Part shown: positions 34,007 through 43,832 of the stretch, in pieces
Position numbering within the stretch: position 1 is the first letter of the stretch
Layout: each line of letters starts with the position of its first letter
Translations under genes and position numbers: made by a program
From: Blastocatellia bacterium
GTDB taxonomy: Bacteria; Acidobacteriota; Blastocatellia; UBA7656
Length of the DNA stretch: 64,000 nt
Assembly: GCA_035275065.1 (NCBI GenBank)
Contig: DATENM010000064.1
Span: 1 to 64,000 of the forward strand
Direction of reading: 5' to 3'
Notes under the pieces: model-generated
What the model was told of the DNA's origin: nothing
Databases searched by the model: none
The model's input: the letters and a program-made list of their open reading frames with translations, nothing else

Positions 34007-35887
34007 TCATTTCGGTTGCGGCTCTCCGACCGCTTCGCGAGGGCCGACCAGTTGAAGGATGACTTTGATCAGGTCGTTCGGCTCGACCGGCTTGCTGATG
34101 TGCGTCTGAAAGCCTGACGACAGGGCGCGCGCCCGATCCGAGGCGCCCGCAAAAGCCGTCAACGCGATGGCCGGAATCGCGCCGCCCGCCTCAGGCTCCA
34201 GCGCGCGCACTTTGCGAATCAGCGCATAGCCGTCTTCATTCGGCATGCCGATGTCGGACACCAGCAAATCGGCTCGCCACTCTCCCATGGTGTCGAGCGC
34301 TTCGCTGGCCGAAGCACAGGCGCGCACTTCGCCGCCCGCCATCTCCAGGGCGACGGTCAACATGTGCAAGGTGTCGGGGTCATCATCGACCACCAGGACG
34401 CGCAAATCTTTGAGCCGGGGCTCTGGCTCGTCCGCATGTTCAGCCGCCTCGCTGTCGTCTGCCGCCTCATGAACGCCTGCCGCCTCCGACTGGCCGAAGC
34501 TCATCGGCAGGTCAACCGTGAAGGTCGCGCCCTGGCCTTCGCCGGGGCTCTCGACCTGGATGCTGCCGCCGTGCATCTCGACCAGGTGGCGGACGATGGC
34601 CAGCCCCAGGCCCAGGCCGCCGTGCTTGCGCGTCATGTGGCGCTCGGCCTGCGAGAAGCGGTCGAAGATAAAAGGCAAGAACTCTTGACTGATGCCGCAG
34701 CCATTGTCGCTGACGATCAGGCGGGCGCACTCGCCGTAACGCTCCAGATGGACGCGAATCTCGCCGCCGTTGGCGGTGAACTTGACGGCGTTTGACAACA
34801 GGTTCCAGACCACCTGCTGCAAGCGCGTCGGGTCGCCGCGCAACAGTCCCGCCGGCGCGTCAAAGGTGGTGGCGATGTCAATCGCCTTGGCCTCGGCCGC
34901 CGGGCGCACGGCGTCAATCGCCATCTCGATGATCGGCACCAGCTTGATGGGCCGGGCCTCGATGCGCAGCTTGCCGCTGATGATCCGCGAGACGTCGAGG
35001 ATGTCTTCGATCAGCTTGGCCTGCGACTTGGCGTTGCGCTCGATGGTCTCAAGGCCACGGGCCAGCGACGCCGCGTCGGCCTCGCGGACGCGCAGCAGCC
35101 GCGTCCAGCCGAGGATCGAAGTCAGCGGCGTGCGCAGCTCATGCGAGACGGTCGCCAGGAACTCGTCCTTGGCATGGTTGGCGGCTTCGGCCTCTGCGCG
35201 CGCCTGCTGCTCGCTGATCAGCAGTTGCAGGCGCTCTTCTTCGGCGCGCTGGCGCTCGATGATCTCGGCTTGCAAAGCGGTGTTAGCGCGCGCCAGCTCG
35301 GCGGTGCGCTGCTCGACGCGCATCTCCAGCTCGTCGTTCTTGATTTCGATCTCGCGGTAAAGCTCGACGATCTCTTTATTGGTGTGATCCAGTTCCTGGT
35401 TCTTCAGCAGCAGCAGCTCGGCCTGACGCTTGATCTCTTCCGTCTTTTTATACAGCTCGATAAAGACGGCGACTTTAGCCTTGAGGATTTCCGGCTCAAA
35501 CGGCTTGAAGATGTAATCGACGGCGCCGAGCGAGTAGCCGCGGAAGACCTGGCCCGGCCCCTTGTGCATGGCGGTCAGAAAGATGATGGGGATGCTCTGC
35601 GACTTCTCGCGGTCGCGGATCAGCGCGGCGGTCTCGAACCCGTCCATGTCCGGCATGTGAACGTCGAGCAGGATGAGCGCGAAATCCTGGTCGAGCAGCA
35701 GCTTCAACGCCTCCCTGCCGCTACTGGCCATAATCAGGTTCTGGCCGAGGTAGCCGAGCGTCGCTTCGAGGGCCAGCAAATTCTCAGGGCGGTCATCGAC
35801 CAGCAGGATATGGACCTGCGATTCCTGCGCCGGCCTGCTCAGCCCCTGTTCCAATATCACTGTATTCGCCTGCTGCGCCCGTACCAT
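34007..35887 (-). CDS. hybrid histidine kinase: REC, coiled coil, HisKA, HATPase, REC
   Basis: A 626-aa cytosolic protein. An N-terminal receiver (Asp75 in LILLDVHMPD, K in IFKPFEP) leads through a long coiled coil (about 145-235) to HisKA with His249 (ATVSHELRTPL), an HATPase domain (NLLSNAVKF, DNGCGI, GGLGLGLAIV) and a C-terminal receiver (LLVSDIGMPNEDG). No sensor or membrane segment is present; input probably arrives through the first receiver. Its start overlaps the end of the CheB gene by 31 bp, so it is translated in the same operon. Confidence 0.92.
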   Translation of the reverse strand: MVRAQQANTVILEQGLSRPAQESQVHILLVDDRPENLLALEATLGYLGQNLIMASSGREALKLLLDQDFALILLDVHMPDMDGFETAALIRDREKSQSIPIIFLTAMHKGPGQVFRGYSLGAVDYIFKPFEPEILKAKVAVFIELYKKTEEIKRQAELLLLKNQELDHTNKEIVELYREIEIKNDELEMRVEQRTAELARANTALQAEIIERQRAEEERLQLLISEQQARAEAEAANHAKDEFLATVSHELRTPLTSILGWTRLLRVREADAASLARGLETIERNAKSQAKLIEDILDVSRIISGKLRIEARPIKLVPIIEMAIDAVRPAAEAKAIDIATTFDAPAGLLRGDPTRLQQVVWNLLSNAVKFTANGGEIRVHLERYGECARLIVSDNGCGISQEFLPFIFDRFSQAERHMTRKHGGLGLGLAIVRHLVEMHGGSIQVESPGEGQGATFTVDLPMSFGQSEAAGVHEAADDSEAAEHADEPEPRLKDLRVLVVDDDPDTLHMLTVALEMAGGEVRACASASEALDTMGEWRADLLVSDIGMPNEDGYALIRKVRALEPEAGGAIPAIALTAFAGASDRARALSSGFQTHISKPVEPNDLIKVILQLVGPREAVGEPQPK

Positions 35888-36462
35888 AAATTCCCCTCGC
35901 TCTTGCGAACCAGATCATTCATGAACTCGACGATGCCGGCAAGCGGCAGGACGTAATCGACCGCCGAAGCGGCAATCGCGGCTTCCGGCATGCGGGCGCT
36001 CTCTGCCGAGGTCGGGTCCTGCACGATGGTCAGGCCGCCGTGCGCCTTGACGCTGGCAATGCCCTGCGCCCCGTCTTCGTTAGCGCCGCTCAGCAAGATC
36101 GCCACCAATCGGTCGCGGTAAGCATCCGCCGCCGACTCGAATAACACATCTATCGAGGGCCGCGCAAACTGCACGCGCTCGTCAACCGACAGCGCGAAGT
36201 GATTGCGCTCGACCAGCAAGTGATAATCCGCCGGCGCGAGGTAGACCTTGCCGGGCAAGATCGGCTGCTTGTCTTCGACCTCGGCAATCGGCAAGCGGCA
36301 GACGCGCTGAAGCAGTGTCGACAGCAACTCGTCCGAATCAACGCTGCGGTGCTGGACGACCGCCATCGGCAGCGAGAAGTTTTCCGGCAGGCCGCCGAGC
36401 AGCACCGCCAGCGCGTCAAAGCCGCCCAGACTGGCGCCCACAACGACCAGTTCGTGATTCAT
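35857..36462 (-). CDS. cheB: stand-alone CheB-type methylesterase domain
   Basis: A 201-aa protein with only the CheB catalytic domain: Ser11 (VVGASLGGF), His38 (VVQHRS) and Asp130 (LSGANEDGAQG) form the expected triad. The receiver domain of canonical CheB is missing. The ATG at 36462 overlaps the CheR stop codon (TGATG), so translation is coupled. With CheR it could set methylation of a receptor or of a non-chemotaxis partner; no methyl-accepting protein is encoded in the window. Confidence 0.9.
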   Translation of the reverse strand: MNHELVVVGASLGGFDALAVLLGGLPENFSLPMAVVQHRSVDSDELLSTLLQRVCRLPIAEVEDKQPILPGKVYLAPADYHLLVERNHFALSVDERVQFARPSIDVLFESAADAYRDRLVAILLSGANEDGAQGIASVKAHGGLTIVQDPTSAESARMPEAAIAASAVDYVLPLAGIVEFMNDLVRKSEGNLWYGRSRRIQ

Positions 36463-37319
36463 CAGGCGACCCTCCTGTAGAGCTTCTCGCTCGCTTCCAG
36501 CGCCTCGTACCGATCTTCGTGCGGCGTGAAGCTGATCGTCTCCTTGTGGCCGAGGGCGAGCACGCCGAACTTCGCCAGGCTCTCGTAAAGCAGATGGTGA
36601 ACGCGGTTCTGCAACGCCTGATTGAAGTAGATCAGAACATTGCGGCAGAGGATGAGATTGAACTCGTTGAACGAGCGGTCGGTCACCAGGTTGTGCTGCG
36701 AGAAGACGACGTTGCGGCGCAGCGACGAGCGGAAGATGGCGCTGTCGTTGTCCGCCACATAGTACTCGGAAAAGGCTGACCGCCCCCCGGCCTTGACGTA
36801 GTTGTTGACGTAGCCCTGCATGTATTCGAGCGAATAGATGCCCTCGCGGGCGTGCTTCAGCACCGCCTCGTTCAGATCGGTGGCGTAGATGCGGCAGCGG
36901 TCGTAGATGCCTTCTTCGGTCAGGACAATCGCCGTCGAATAGACCTCTTCGCCGCTCGAACAGCCGGCGTGCCAGATGCGCACGAAGGGGTAAGTCTTCA
37001 ACAGCGGCACCACCTGTGTGCGCAACGCCAGGTAGAAGCTCGGGTCGCGGAACATCGCCGTGACGTTGACCGTCAAGGCGATGACGAAACGCTCGAAGCA
37101 ACTCGCGTCATGCAGGATGCGATCTTGCAGTTGCGAGATGCTGGCGACTTTTTCGTCGCGCATGAGGTCGCCGATGCGGCGCTTGAGCGAGGCCGGGGCA
37201 TACTCGCGGAAGTCGTAGCCATAATGCAGGTGGACGCCTTCCAGCAATAGCTTGATCTCGATATCCTCAATGTCCGGATCGCTCTCGCGCTGACTCATCT
37301 TTGTGCTCGACCAATTCAT
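36462..37319 (-). CDS. cheR: CheR-type SAM-dependent glutamate methyltransferase
   Basis: A 285-aa protein from the ATG at 37319. A TTG at 37334 and an ATG at 37298 are alternatives; the last has GAG better spaced. The N-terminal helical domain (YGYDFREYAPASLKRRI) and SAM-binding motifs (HAGCSSGEE at about 117-125, ATDLNEAVL, LILCRNVLIYF) are all present. It methylates glutamates of chemoreceptor-type helices in known systems. Here the target might be the long helical HAMP array of the upstream kinase, which is only a hypothesis. It is separated from that kinase by 120 bp holding a heptamer inverted repeat. Confidence 0.92.
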   Translation of the reverse strand: MNWSSTKMSQRESDPDIEDIEIKLLLEGVHLHYGYDFREYAPASLKRRIGDLMRDEKVASISQLQDRILHDASCFERFVIALTVNVTAMFRDPSFYLALRTQVVPLLKTYPFVRIWHAGCSSGEEVYSTAIVLTEEGIYDRCRIYATDLNEAVLKHAREGIYSLEYMQGYVNNYVKAGGRSAFSEYYVADNDSAIFRSSLRRNVVFSQHNLVTDRSFNEFNLILCRNVLIYFNQALQNRVHHLLYESLAKFGVLALGHKETISFTPHEDRYEALEASEKLYRRVA

Positions 37320-37326
37320 AACGATC

Positions 37327-37431
37327 AGTGACAAGTGACAGGTGACAAGTGACGAGAAGAACTACGCTACCCATGCCGTGTCGGGAAGCGCAGTCACATC
37401 GTCTTGTCACCTGTCACTTGTCACTCGTCAC
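37327..37431. repeat. heptamer-type inverted repeat between CheR and the HAMP kinase
   Basis: GTGACAAGTGACAGGTGACAAG (22 bp, 37328-37349, shown in heptamer register) recurs in reverse complement at 37403-37424 with a 53-nt spacer. Both arms consist of tandem 7-mers of the type GTGACAR. Confidence 0.8.
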
Positions 37432-37439
37432 CTCCCCTG

Positions 37440-40400
37440 CTATTTGTACAGCCAGACGCGCAGCAGCGACAAAAGCTGCGCGATGTCAATCGGCTTGGTG
37501 ATGTAATCCGAGGCCCCCGCCTCGATGCACTTCTCGCGGTCGCCCTTCATGGCTTTCGCGGTCAGCGCGATGATCGGCAGGGACTTGTACTGCGCCTTGC
37601 CGCGGATTTCGCTCATCGCCTCGTAGCCGTCCATCTCCGGCATCATGACGTCCATCAGCACGACATCAACATCCGGCGTTGATTCGAGCAGCTCGATGGC
37701 CCCCCTGCCGTTTTCGGCGTAGACGACCTCCATCTGGTGGCGTTCGAGGGCGCTGGTGATGGCGAAGATGTTGCGGATGTCGTCGTCAACGACCAGCACC
37801 TTCTTGCCGGCAATCACCGAATCGGTCATGTGCAGTTGCTCGAGCATGCGCCGCTTCGGCTCCGGCAAGTTGGCCTCGATGCGGTGCAGGAAGAGCGCCG
37901 TCTCATCGAGCAAGCGTTCCATCGATTTCACGTCTTTGATGATCACGGTTTCGGCAACGCGCTTTAGCTCGGTCTCTTCGGACTTCGACAGCTCCTTGCC
38001 GGTGTAGACGATGATCGGCAAATCGATTGAGCCGACCTCGGACTTCACCCGCTCGATCAGCTCGAAGCCGTTCATTCCCGGCAATCCGAGGTCTAAGACC
38101 ATGCAGTCGTAGGCCGTCTCTTTGAGCGCCGACAGCGCCTCTTCGCCGCTCGCCACCGCCGTCGTCTGCACGTCGCCGTTGCCGATCAGCTCGACGATGG
38201 CGTTGCGCTGCACGTCGTTGTCTTCGACGACCAGCAACCGCCGGGCGGGCCGCTCGATGAAGCTCTTGATATTGCTCAAGGCATCGGTCAGCCCTTCCTT
38301 GGTCACAGGTTTCTTCAGGTAGACGCGCGCCCCCATCTTCAAGCCGACATGGTGATCTTCCATCAGCGAGATGATATGCACGGGGATGTGGCGTGTCGCC
38401 GGGTCATGCTTCAAGCGGTCGAGCACCGCCAGGCCGTGGACCACCGGCAGGCGGATGTCGAGCGTGATGGCGTCGGGCGTGAACTTCTTGGCCAGCGCCA
38501 GCGCCGCGTCGCCGCGCGATGCGACAATCCCCTTGAAGCCCTTCTCGCGCGCCAGGTCGAGCAGGATGCGCGCGAAGTTGGTGTCGTCTTCGACGATCAG
38601 CAAGACGCGGTCGCCGGCTTCGATCTGCTCGCGGTCGTCGGCAATATCAACCTGTAACAGCAGCGACGAGTCGAGGTTGAGCAGCGGGTCGGCGGCGCTG
38701 CTGACCAGCGACTCGCCCGAGCGCGCCAGGCTCGACCGCCGCGACATCTCGAGGTCGGCCTGACTTGAGCCATTGCCCTCGCCCCTTCCCGGGATTGGCG
38801 TAAAGTAGAGCGGCAGGTAGAGCGTGAAGGTCGAGCCTTCGCCGGGCGCGCTCGACATGCGAATCTCGCCGCCGAGCAGGCTGGCGATCTCGCGGCTGAT
38901 TGACAGTCCCAGCCCGGTGCCGCCGTACTTGCGCGTCGTCGTGCCGTCGGCCTGCTGGAAGGGCTCAAAGACGATGCGGTGCTTGTCGGCGGGGATGCCG
39001 ATGCCCGTGTCAATGACCGAAAACGCCAGCACCCGCGCCGCGCGGTTGAGCACCTCGTTGTCAAAGACCCAGCTCTGCGTCGCTTCCTCGATACGCAGCC
39101 GGACGCTGCCTTCGTGGGTGAACTTAAAGGCATTCGACAGCAGATTCTTCAAGACCTGCTGCAAACGCTTGGCGTCCGTGCGCATAAACGGCGGCAACTG
39201 CGGGTCGAGATCGACAGTGAATTCCAGCCCCCTGGTCTCGGCGACCGGCTTGAAGGCACGCTCCAAAGACTCGCGCAGGTTGTCGAAGGGAACGTCGTTG
39301 ACTTCGACATCCACCGTCCCCGACTCGATCTTCGACATGTCGAGAATCTCGTTGATCAGCGCCAGCAGGTCAGCGCCCGAGGAATGGATCGTCTGCGCGA
39401 ACTCGATCTGCTTCTCGCTCAGGTTGTCGTCCTTGTTTTCGGCCAGCAGCTCTGACAGCACCAGCATGCTGTTGAGCGGCGTGCGTAGCTCGTGCGACAT
39501 ATTGGCGAGGAACTCGGATTTGTACTTCGAGGTGATCGACAACTGCTCGGCCTTCTCTTCGAGCGCCCGGCGGGCGTTTTCGATCTCGCGGTTCTTGCGC
39601 TCGACTTCGTTCTTCTGCTCGCTGAGCAATCGCGCCTTCTCTTGCAGTTCTTCGTTGGTCTGCTGCAACTCTTCCTGCTGTTTCTTGAGCAGCTCTTCGG
39701 AAGCTTGCAGCGACTTGGCCTGTTGCTCCAGCCGCTTGTTGGTCTCGGTCAGCTCTTGCTGGCGCACCTGCAACTCCTGTGTCAGCGACTGCGACTGCGT
39801 CAGCAGCTCCTCCGTCCGCATATTGGCTTCGATGGTGTTCAAGACGATGCCAATCGATTCGGTGAGCTGATCGAGGAAGGCGAGGTGGATGTCGCTGAAG
39901 TGATGGAACGAAGCCAGCTCGATGACCGCCTTGACCTGTCCTTCAAACAGCACCGGCAGGACGACGATGTTCATCGGCAAAGATTCGCCGAGGCCGGAGT
40001 TGATGCGCACATAATCTTCCGGCACGTCGGTGATGAGAATTCTCTCCTTCTCAAGCGCGCACTGCCCGACCAGCCCTTCGCCGAGGCGGAACTGGTTCGA
40101 CAGGCCGCGGCGTTCTTTGTAAGCGTAGCTGGCGCGCAGCTTCAGCGCCGGGTTCTGGTCGCCATTCTCGGAGATATAGAAAGCGCCGTGTTGTTCGCTG
40201 ACCAGCGGCGCAAGCTCGGAAAGGATCAAGCGCGACACCGTCATCAAATCTTTCTGGCCTTGCAGCAGGCGGGTGAACTTCGCCAGGTTGGTCTTCAGCC
40301 AGTCCTGGTCGGTGTTCTTGCGCGTCGTGTCCTTGAGGTTGCGGATCATCTCGTTGATGTTGTCCTTCAAGGCCGCGACTTCGCCCGCCGCTTCGACCGT

Positions 40401-43400
40401 AATCGAACGCGTCAGGTCACCCTTGGTAACGGCGGTGGCGACTTCGGCAATGGCGCGCACCTGTGTAGTCAGGTTGGCTGCCAGGCGGTTGACGTTATCG
40501 GTCAGGTCGCGCCACGTGCCGCTGGCACCGGGCACGTTTGCCTGGCCGCCGAGCTTGCCTTCGATACCGACCTCGCGGGCCACGGTCGTCACCTGATCGG
40601 CAAAGGTGGCGAGCGTATCGATCATGCTGTTGATCGTGTCGGAAAGCTCGGCGATTTCGCCCAGCGCTTCGACCGTCAGCTTGCGTTTCAGATTACCGTT
40701 AGCGACGGCGGTGACGACGCGGGCGATGCCGCGCACCTGTGTGGTCAGGTTCGCCGCCATGAAGTTGACGTTGTCGGTCAGGTCTTTCCAGACACCGGCG
40801 ACGCCTTTGACTTCGGCCTGGCCGCCAAGTTTCCCTTCCGTGCCGACCTCGCGGGCGACGCGCGTGACTTCGGAGGCGAACGAGTTGAGCTGGTCCACCA
40901 TCGTGTTGATCGTGTTTTTCAGCTCAAGGATTTCACCTTTCACATCGACGGTGATCTTCTTCGACAGGTCGCCGTTTGCGACTGCCGTAGTAACTGCGGC
41001 GATGTTACGCACCTGCCCCGTCAGGTTGCCGGCCATGAAGTTTACTGAATCAGTCAGGTCTTTCCACGTTCCCGACACGCCTTTAACCACCGCTTGCCCG
41101 CCGAGTTTGCCTTCGGTGCCGACTTCGCGGGCGACGCGCGTGACTTCCGATGCGAACGAGTTAAGCTGGTCAACCATCGTGTTGATCGTGTTCTTCAGCT
41201 CAAGGATTTCGCCGCGCACGTCCACCGTGATCTTCTTCGATAGGTCACCGTTTGCGACCGCAGTTGTTACGTCAGCAATGTTTCGCACTTGCCCGGTCAG
41301 GTTGCCGGCCATCAGATTGACGTTGTCGGTCAGGTCTTTCCAAACGCCGGCCACACCCTTCACATCGGCCTGTCCGCCGAGTTTGCCTTCCGTGCCGACC
41401 TCGCGGGCGACGCGCGTGACTTCGGAGGCGAACGAGCTGAGCTGATCGACCATCGTGTTGATCGTGTTCTTCAGCTCAAGAATCTCGCCCTTCACATCGA
41501 CGGTGATCTTCTTCGACAGGTCGCCATTAGCGACTGCCGTGGTCACGTCGGCGATGTTACGGACCTGGCCCGTCAGGTTGCTAGCCATGAAGTTGACCGA
41601 GTCGGTCAGGTCTTTCCACGTGCCAGCCACGCCGCGCACATCAGCCTGGCCGCCGAGTTTGCCTTCGGTGCCGACCTCGCGGGCGACGCGCGTGACTTCG
41701 GAGGCGAACGAGTTGAGCTGGTCGACCATCGTGTTGATGGTGTTCTTTAGCTCAAGAATCTCGCCGCGCACATCGACGGTGATCTTCTTCGACAAATCGC
41801 CATTGGCCACGGCGGTTGTTACATCAGCGATGTTACGGACCTGGCCAGTCAGGTTGCCGGCCATCAGGTTGACGTTGTCGGTCAAATCCTTCCAGACACC
41901 GGCGACGCCTTTGACGATGGCCTGGCCGCCGAGCTTGCCTTCGGTGCCGACCTCGCGCGCGACGCGCGTGACTTCCGATGCGAACGAGCTGAGCTGATCG
42001 ACCATCGTGTTGATGGTGTTCTTCAGCTCAAGAATCTCGCCCTTCACGTCTACCGTGATCTTCTTCGACAGGTCGCCGTTTGCGACTGCCGTTGTGACTT
42101 CGGCGATGTTACGCACCTGGCCAGTCAGGTTGCCGGCCATCGCGTTGACGTTATCCGTCAAATCCTTCCACGTTCCCGACACGCCTTTAACCTGCGCCTG
42201 GCCGCCGAGCTTGCCTTCGGTGCCGACTTCGCGGGCGACGCGCGTGACTTCGGAGGCGAACGAGTTGAGCTGGTCAACCATCGTGTTGATCGTGTTCTTC
42301 AGCTCAAGGATTTCGCCCTTCACATCGACGGTGATCTTCTTCGATAGGTCCCCGTTTGCTACGGCGGTCGTCACGTCGGCGATGTTACGCACCTGCCCCG
42401 TCAAGTTGCCGGCCATCGCGTTGACGTTATCTGTCAGGTCTTTCCAGGTTCCCGACACGCCTTTGACCTCGGCCTGGCCACCGAGTTTCCCTTCCGTACC
42501 GACCTCGCGGGCGACGCGCGTGACTTCCGAGGCAAATGATCCGAGCTGATCGACCATCGTGTTGATGGTGTTCTTCAGCTCAAGAATCTCGCCCTTCACG
42601 TCTACCGTGATCTTCTTCGACAGGTCGCCGTTTGCGACTGCCGTTGTGACTTCGGCGATGTTACGCACCTGCCCCGTCAGGTTGCTAGCCATGAAGTTGA
42701 CCGAGTCGGTCAGGTCTTTCCACGTTCCCGAAACGCCTTTAACCACCGCTTGCCCGCCGAGCTTGCCTTCGGTGCCGACTTCGCGCGCGACGCGGGTGAC
42801 TTCGGAAGCGAACGAGTTAAGCTGGTCCACCATCGTGTTGATCGTGTTCTTCAGCTCAAGAATTTCGCCGCGCACATCCACCGTGATCTTCTTCGACAAA
42901 TCGCCATTGGCCACGGCGGTTGTTACATCAGCGATGTTTCGCACTTGCCCGGTCAGGTTGCCGGCCATCAGGTTCACATTATCCGTTAAGTCTTTCCAGA
43001 CACCGGCGACGCCTTTGACGATGGCCTGGCCGCCGAGCTTACCTTCGGTGCCGACCTCGCGGGCGACGCGCGTGACTTCCGATGCGAACGAGCTGAGCTG
43101 GTCCACCATCGTGTTGATGGTGTTCTTCAGCTCAAGAATCTCGCCCTTCACATCGACGGTGATCTTCTTCGACAGGTCGCCGTTAGCAACCGCCGTTGTG
43201 ACTTCGGCGATGTTACGCACCTGCCCCGTCAGATTGCCGGCCATCAGGTTGACCGAGTCGGTCAGGTCTTTCCACGTTCCCGACACGCCTTTAACCTGCG
43301 CCTGGCCGCCGAGTTTGCCTTCGGTGCCGACTTCGCGGGCGACGCGCGTGACTTCAGAGGCGAACGAGCCGAGCCGGTCAACCATCGTGTTGACGATCTT

Positions 43401-43832
43401 TGCGGTTTTCAGGAACTCGCCTTTCAAGGGGCGGCCCTCGATCTCAAGCGCCATCGTCTGCGACAGGTCACCTTTGGCAACCGCGCCGATGACCCGCGAC
43501 ACTTCCGTCGTCGGCTGCGCGAGATCCGAAATCATGCTGTTGAGCGAGTCAATCTGTTTCGCCCACGAGCCGCTGACATTGCCCACCGTCGCGCGCTGCG
43601 TGATCTTGCCTTCCTTGCCAACCACCAGGCTCATGCGCTGTAGCTCGCTGGCCATGCGCTCATTCATTTCAATAATTTCGTTGAGCGTATCGGCGATCTT
43701 GCCGGCAACGCCGGTCTGGTCGTCCGGCAGGCGAACCGAAAAGTCGCCCTTCTTGACCGCCATCAACGTCCGCAGTAATAGGCGTGTATCCAACGCGCCG
43801 GTATTAAGCGCCTCGCTTGCCGTGCTAGCCAT
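37440..43832 (-). CDS. giant poly-HAMP hybrid histidine kinase with three receivers
   Basis: A 2130-aa protein. The ATG at 43832 (MASTASEALN) has GGGAGA upstream; an open frame reaches 43934. Its N-terminal 1250 residues are tandem HAMP-type units of 92 aa: two diverged units, nine nearly identical ones (GDLSKKITVDVKGEILELKN), then two more diverged. A GAF domain (about 1300-1430), coiled coil, HisKA (NMSHELRTPLNS), HATPase (NLLSNAFKF, GTGLGLSIS) and three receivers (LDIRLP, LDLGLPG, LMDVMMPEMDG) follow. There is no membrane segment, so it is a cytosolic sensor like fungal group III kinases, but with a far longer HAMP array. First gene of the CheR-CheB-kinase operon. Confidence 0.93.
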   Translation of the reverse strand: MASTASEALNTGALDTRLLLRTLMAVKKGDFSVRLPDDQTGVAGKIADTLNEIIEMNERMASELQRMSLVVGKEGKITQRATVGNVSGSWAKQIDSLNSMISDLAQPTTEVSRVIGAVAKGDLSQTMALEIEGRPLKGEFLKTAKIVNTMVDRLGSFASEVTRVAREVGTEGKLGGQAQVKGVSGTWKDLTDSVNLMAGNLTGQVRNIAEVTTAVANGDLSKKITVDVKGEILELKNTINTMVDQLSSFASEVTRVAREVGTEGKLGGQAIVKGVAGVWKDLTDNVNLMAGNLTGQVRNIADVTTAVANGDLSKKITVDVRGEILELKNTINTMVDQLNSFASEVTRVAREVGTEGKLGGQAVVKGVSGTWKDLTDSVNFMASNLTGQVRNIAEVTTAVANGDLSKKITVDVKGEILELKNTINTMVDQLGSFASEVTRVAREVGTEGKLGGQAEVKGVSGTWKDLTDNVNAMAGNLTGQVRNIADVTTAVANGDLSKKITVDVKGEILELKNTINTMVDQLNSFASEVTRVAREVGTEGKLGGQAQVKGVSGTWKDLTDNVNAMAGNLTGQVRNIAEVTTAVANGDLSKKITVDVKGEILELKNTINTMVDQLSSFASEVTRVAREVGTEGKLGGQAIVKGVAGVWKDLTDNVNLMAGNLTGQVRNIADVTTAVANGDLSKKITVDVRGEILELKNTINTMVDQLNSFASEVTRVAREVGTEGKLGGQADVRGVAGTWKDLTDSVNFMASNLTGQVRNIADVTTAVANGDLSKKITVDVKGEILELKNTINTMVDQLSSFASEVTRVAREVGTEGKLGGQADVKGVAGVWKDLTDNVNLMAGNLTGQVRNIADVTTAVANGDLSKKITVDVRGEILELKNTINTMVDQLNSFASEVTRVAREVGTEGKLGGQAVVKGVSGTWKDLTDSVNFMAGNLTGQVRNIAAVTTAVANGDLSKKITVDVKGEILELKNTINTMVDQLNSFASEVTRVAREVGTEGKLGGQAEVKGVAGVWKDLTDNVNFMAANLTTQVRGIARVVTAVANGNLKRKLTVEALGEIAELSDTINSMIDTLATFADQVTTVAREVGIEGKLGGQANVPGASGTWRDLTDNVNRLAANLTTQVRAIAEVATAVTKGDLTRSITVEAAGEVAALKDNINEMIRNLKDTTRKNTDQDWLKTNLAKFTRLLQGQKDLMTVSRLILSELAPLVSEQHGAFYISENGDQNPALKLRASYAYKERRGLSNQFRLGEGLVGQCALEKERILITDVPEDYVRINSGLGESLPMNIVVLPVLFEGQVKAVIELASFHHFSDIHLAFLDQLTESIGIVLNTIEANMRTEELLTQSQSLTQELQVRQQELTETNKRLEQQAKSLQASEELLKKQQEELQQTNEELQEKARLLSEQKNEVERKNREIENARRALEEKAEQLSITSKYKSEFLANMSHELRTPLNSMLVLSELLAENKDDNLSEKQIEFAQTIHSSGADLLALINEILDMSKIESGTVDVEVNDVPFDNLRESLERAFKPVAETRGLEFTVDLDPQLPPFMRTDAKRLQQVLKNLLSNAFKFTHEGSVRLRIEEATQSWVFDNEVLNRAARVLAFSVIDTGIGIPADKHRIVFEPFQQADGTTTRKYGGTGLGLSISREIASLLGGEIRMSSAPGEGSTFTLYLPLYFTPIPGRGEGNGSSQADLEMSRRSSLARSGESLVSSAADPLLNLDSSLLLQVDIADDREQIEAGDRVLLIVEDDTNFARILLDLAREKGFKGIVASRGDAALALAKKFTPDAITLDIRLPVVHGLAVLDRLKHDPATRHIPVHIISLMEDHHVGLKMGARVYLKKPVTKEGLTDALSNIKSFIERPARRLLVVEDNDVQRNAIVELIGNGDVQTTAVASGEEALSALKETAYDCMVLDLGLPGMNGFELIERVKSEVGSIDLPIIVYTGKELSKSEETELKRVAETVIIKDVKSMERLLDETALFLHRIEANLPEPKRRMLEQLHMTDSVIAGKKVLVVDDDIRNIFAITSALERHQMEVVYAENGRGAIELLESTPDVDVVLMDVMMPEMDGYEAMSEIRGKAQYKSLPIIALTAKAMKGDREKCIEAGASDYITKPIDIAQLLSLLRVWLYK
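40840..43390 (-). repeat. nine tandem 276-bp HAMP-coding repeats
   Basis: Equivalent positions recur exactly every 276 bp (for example 40909, 41185, 41461, 41737, 42013, 42289, 42565, 42841 and 43117). Variation is mostly silent or limited to a few residues (QLSSF/QLNSF/QLGSF, VKG/VRG, SGTW/AGVW). Units 1-2, 5-6 and 7-8 share a two-unit pattern. Confidence 0.9.

Noticed and set aside
37327..37431. CRISPR array
   Set aside because: Repeats are 7-mers in inverted orientation without unique spacers of even length, and no cas gene is present.
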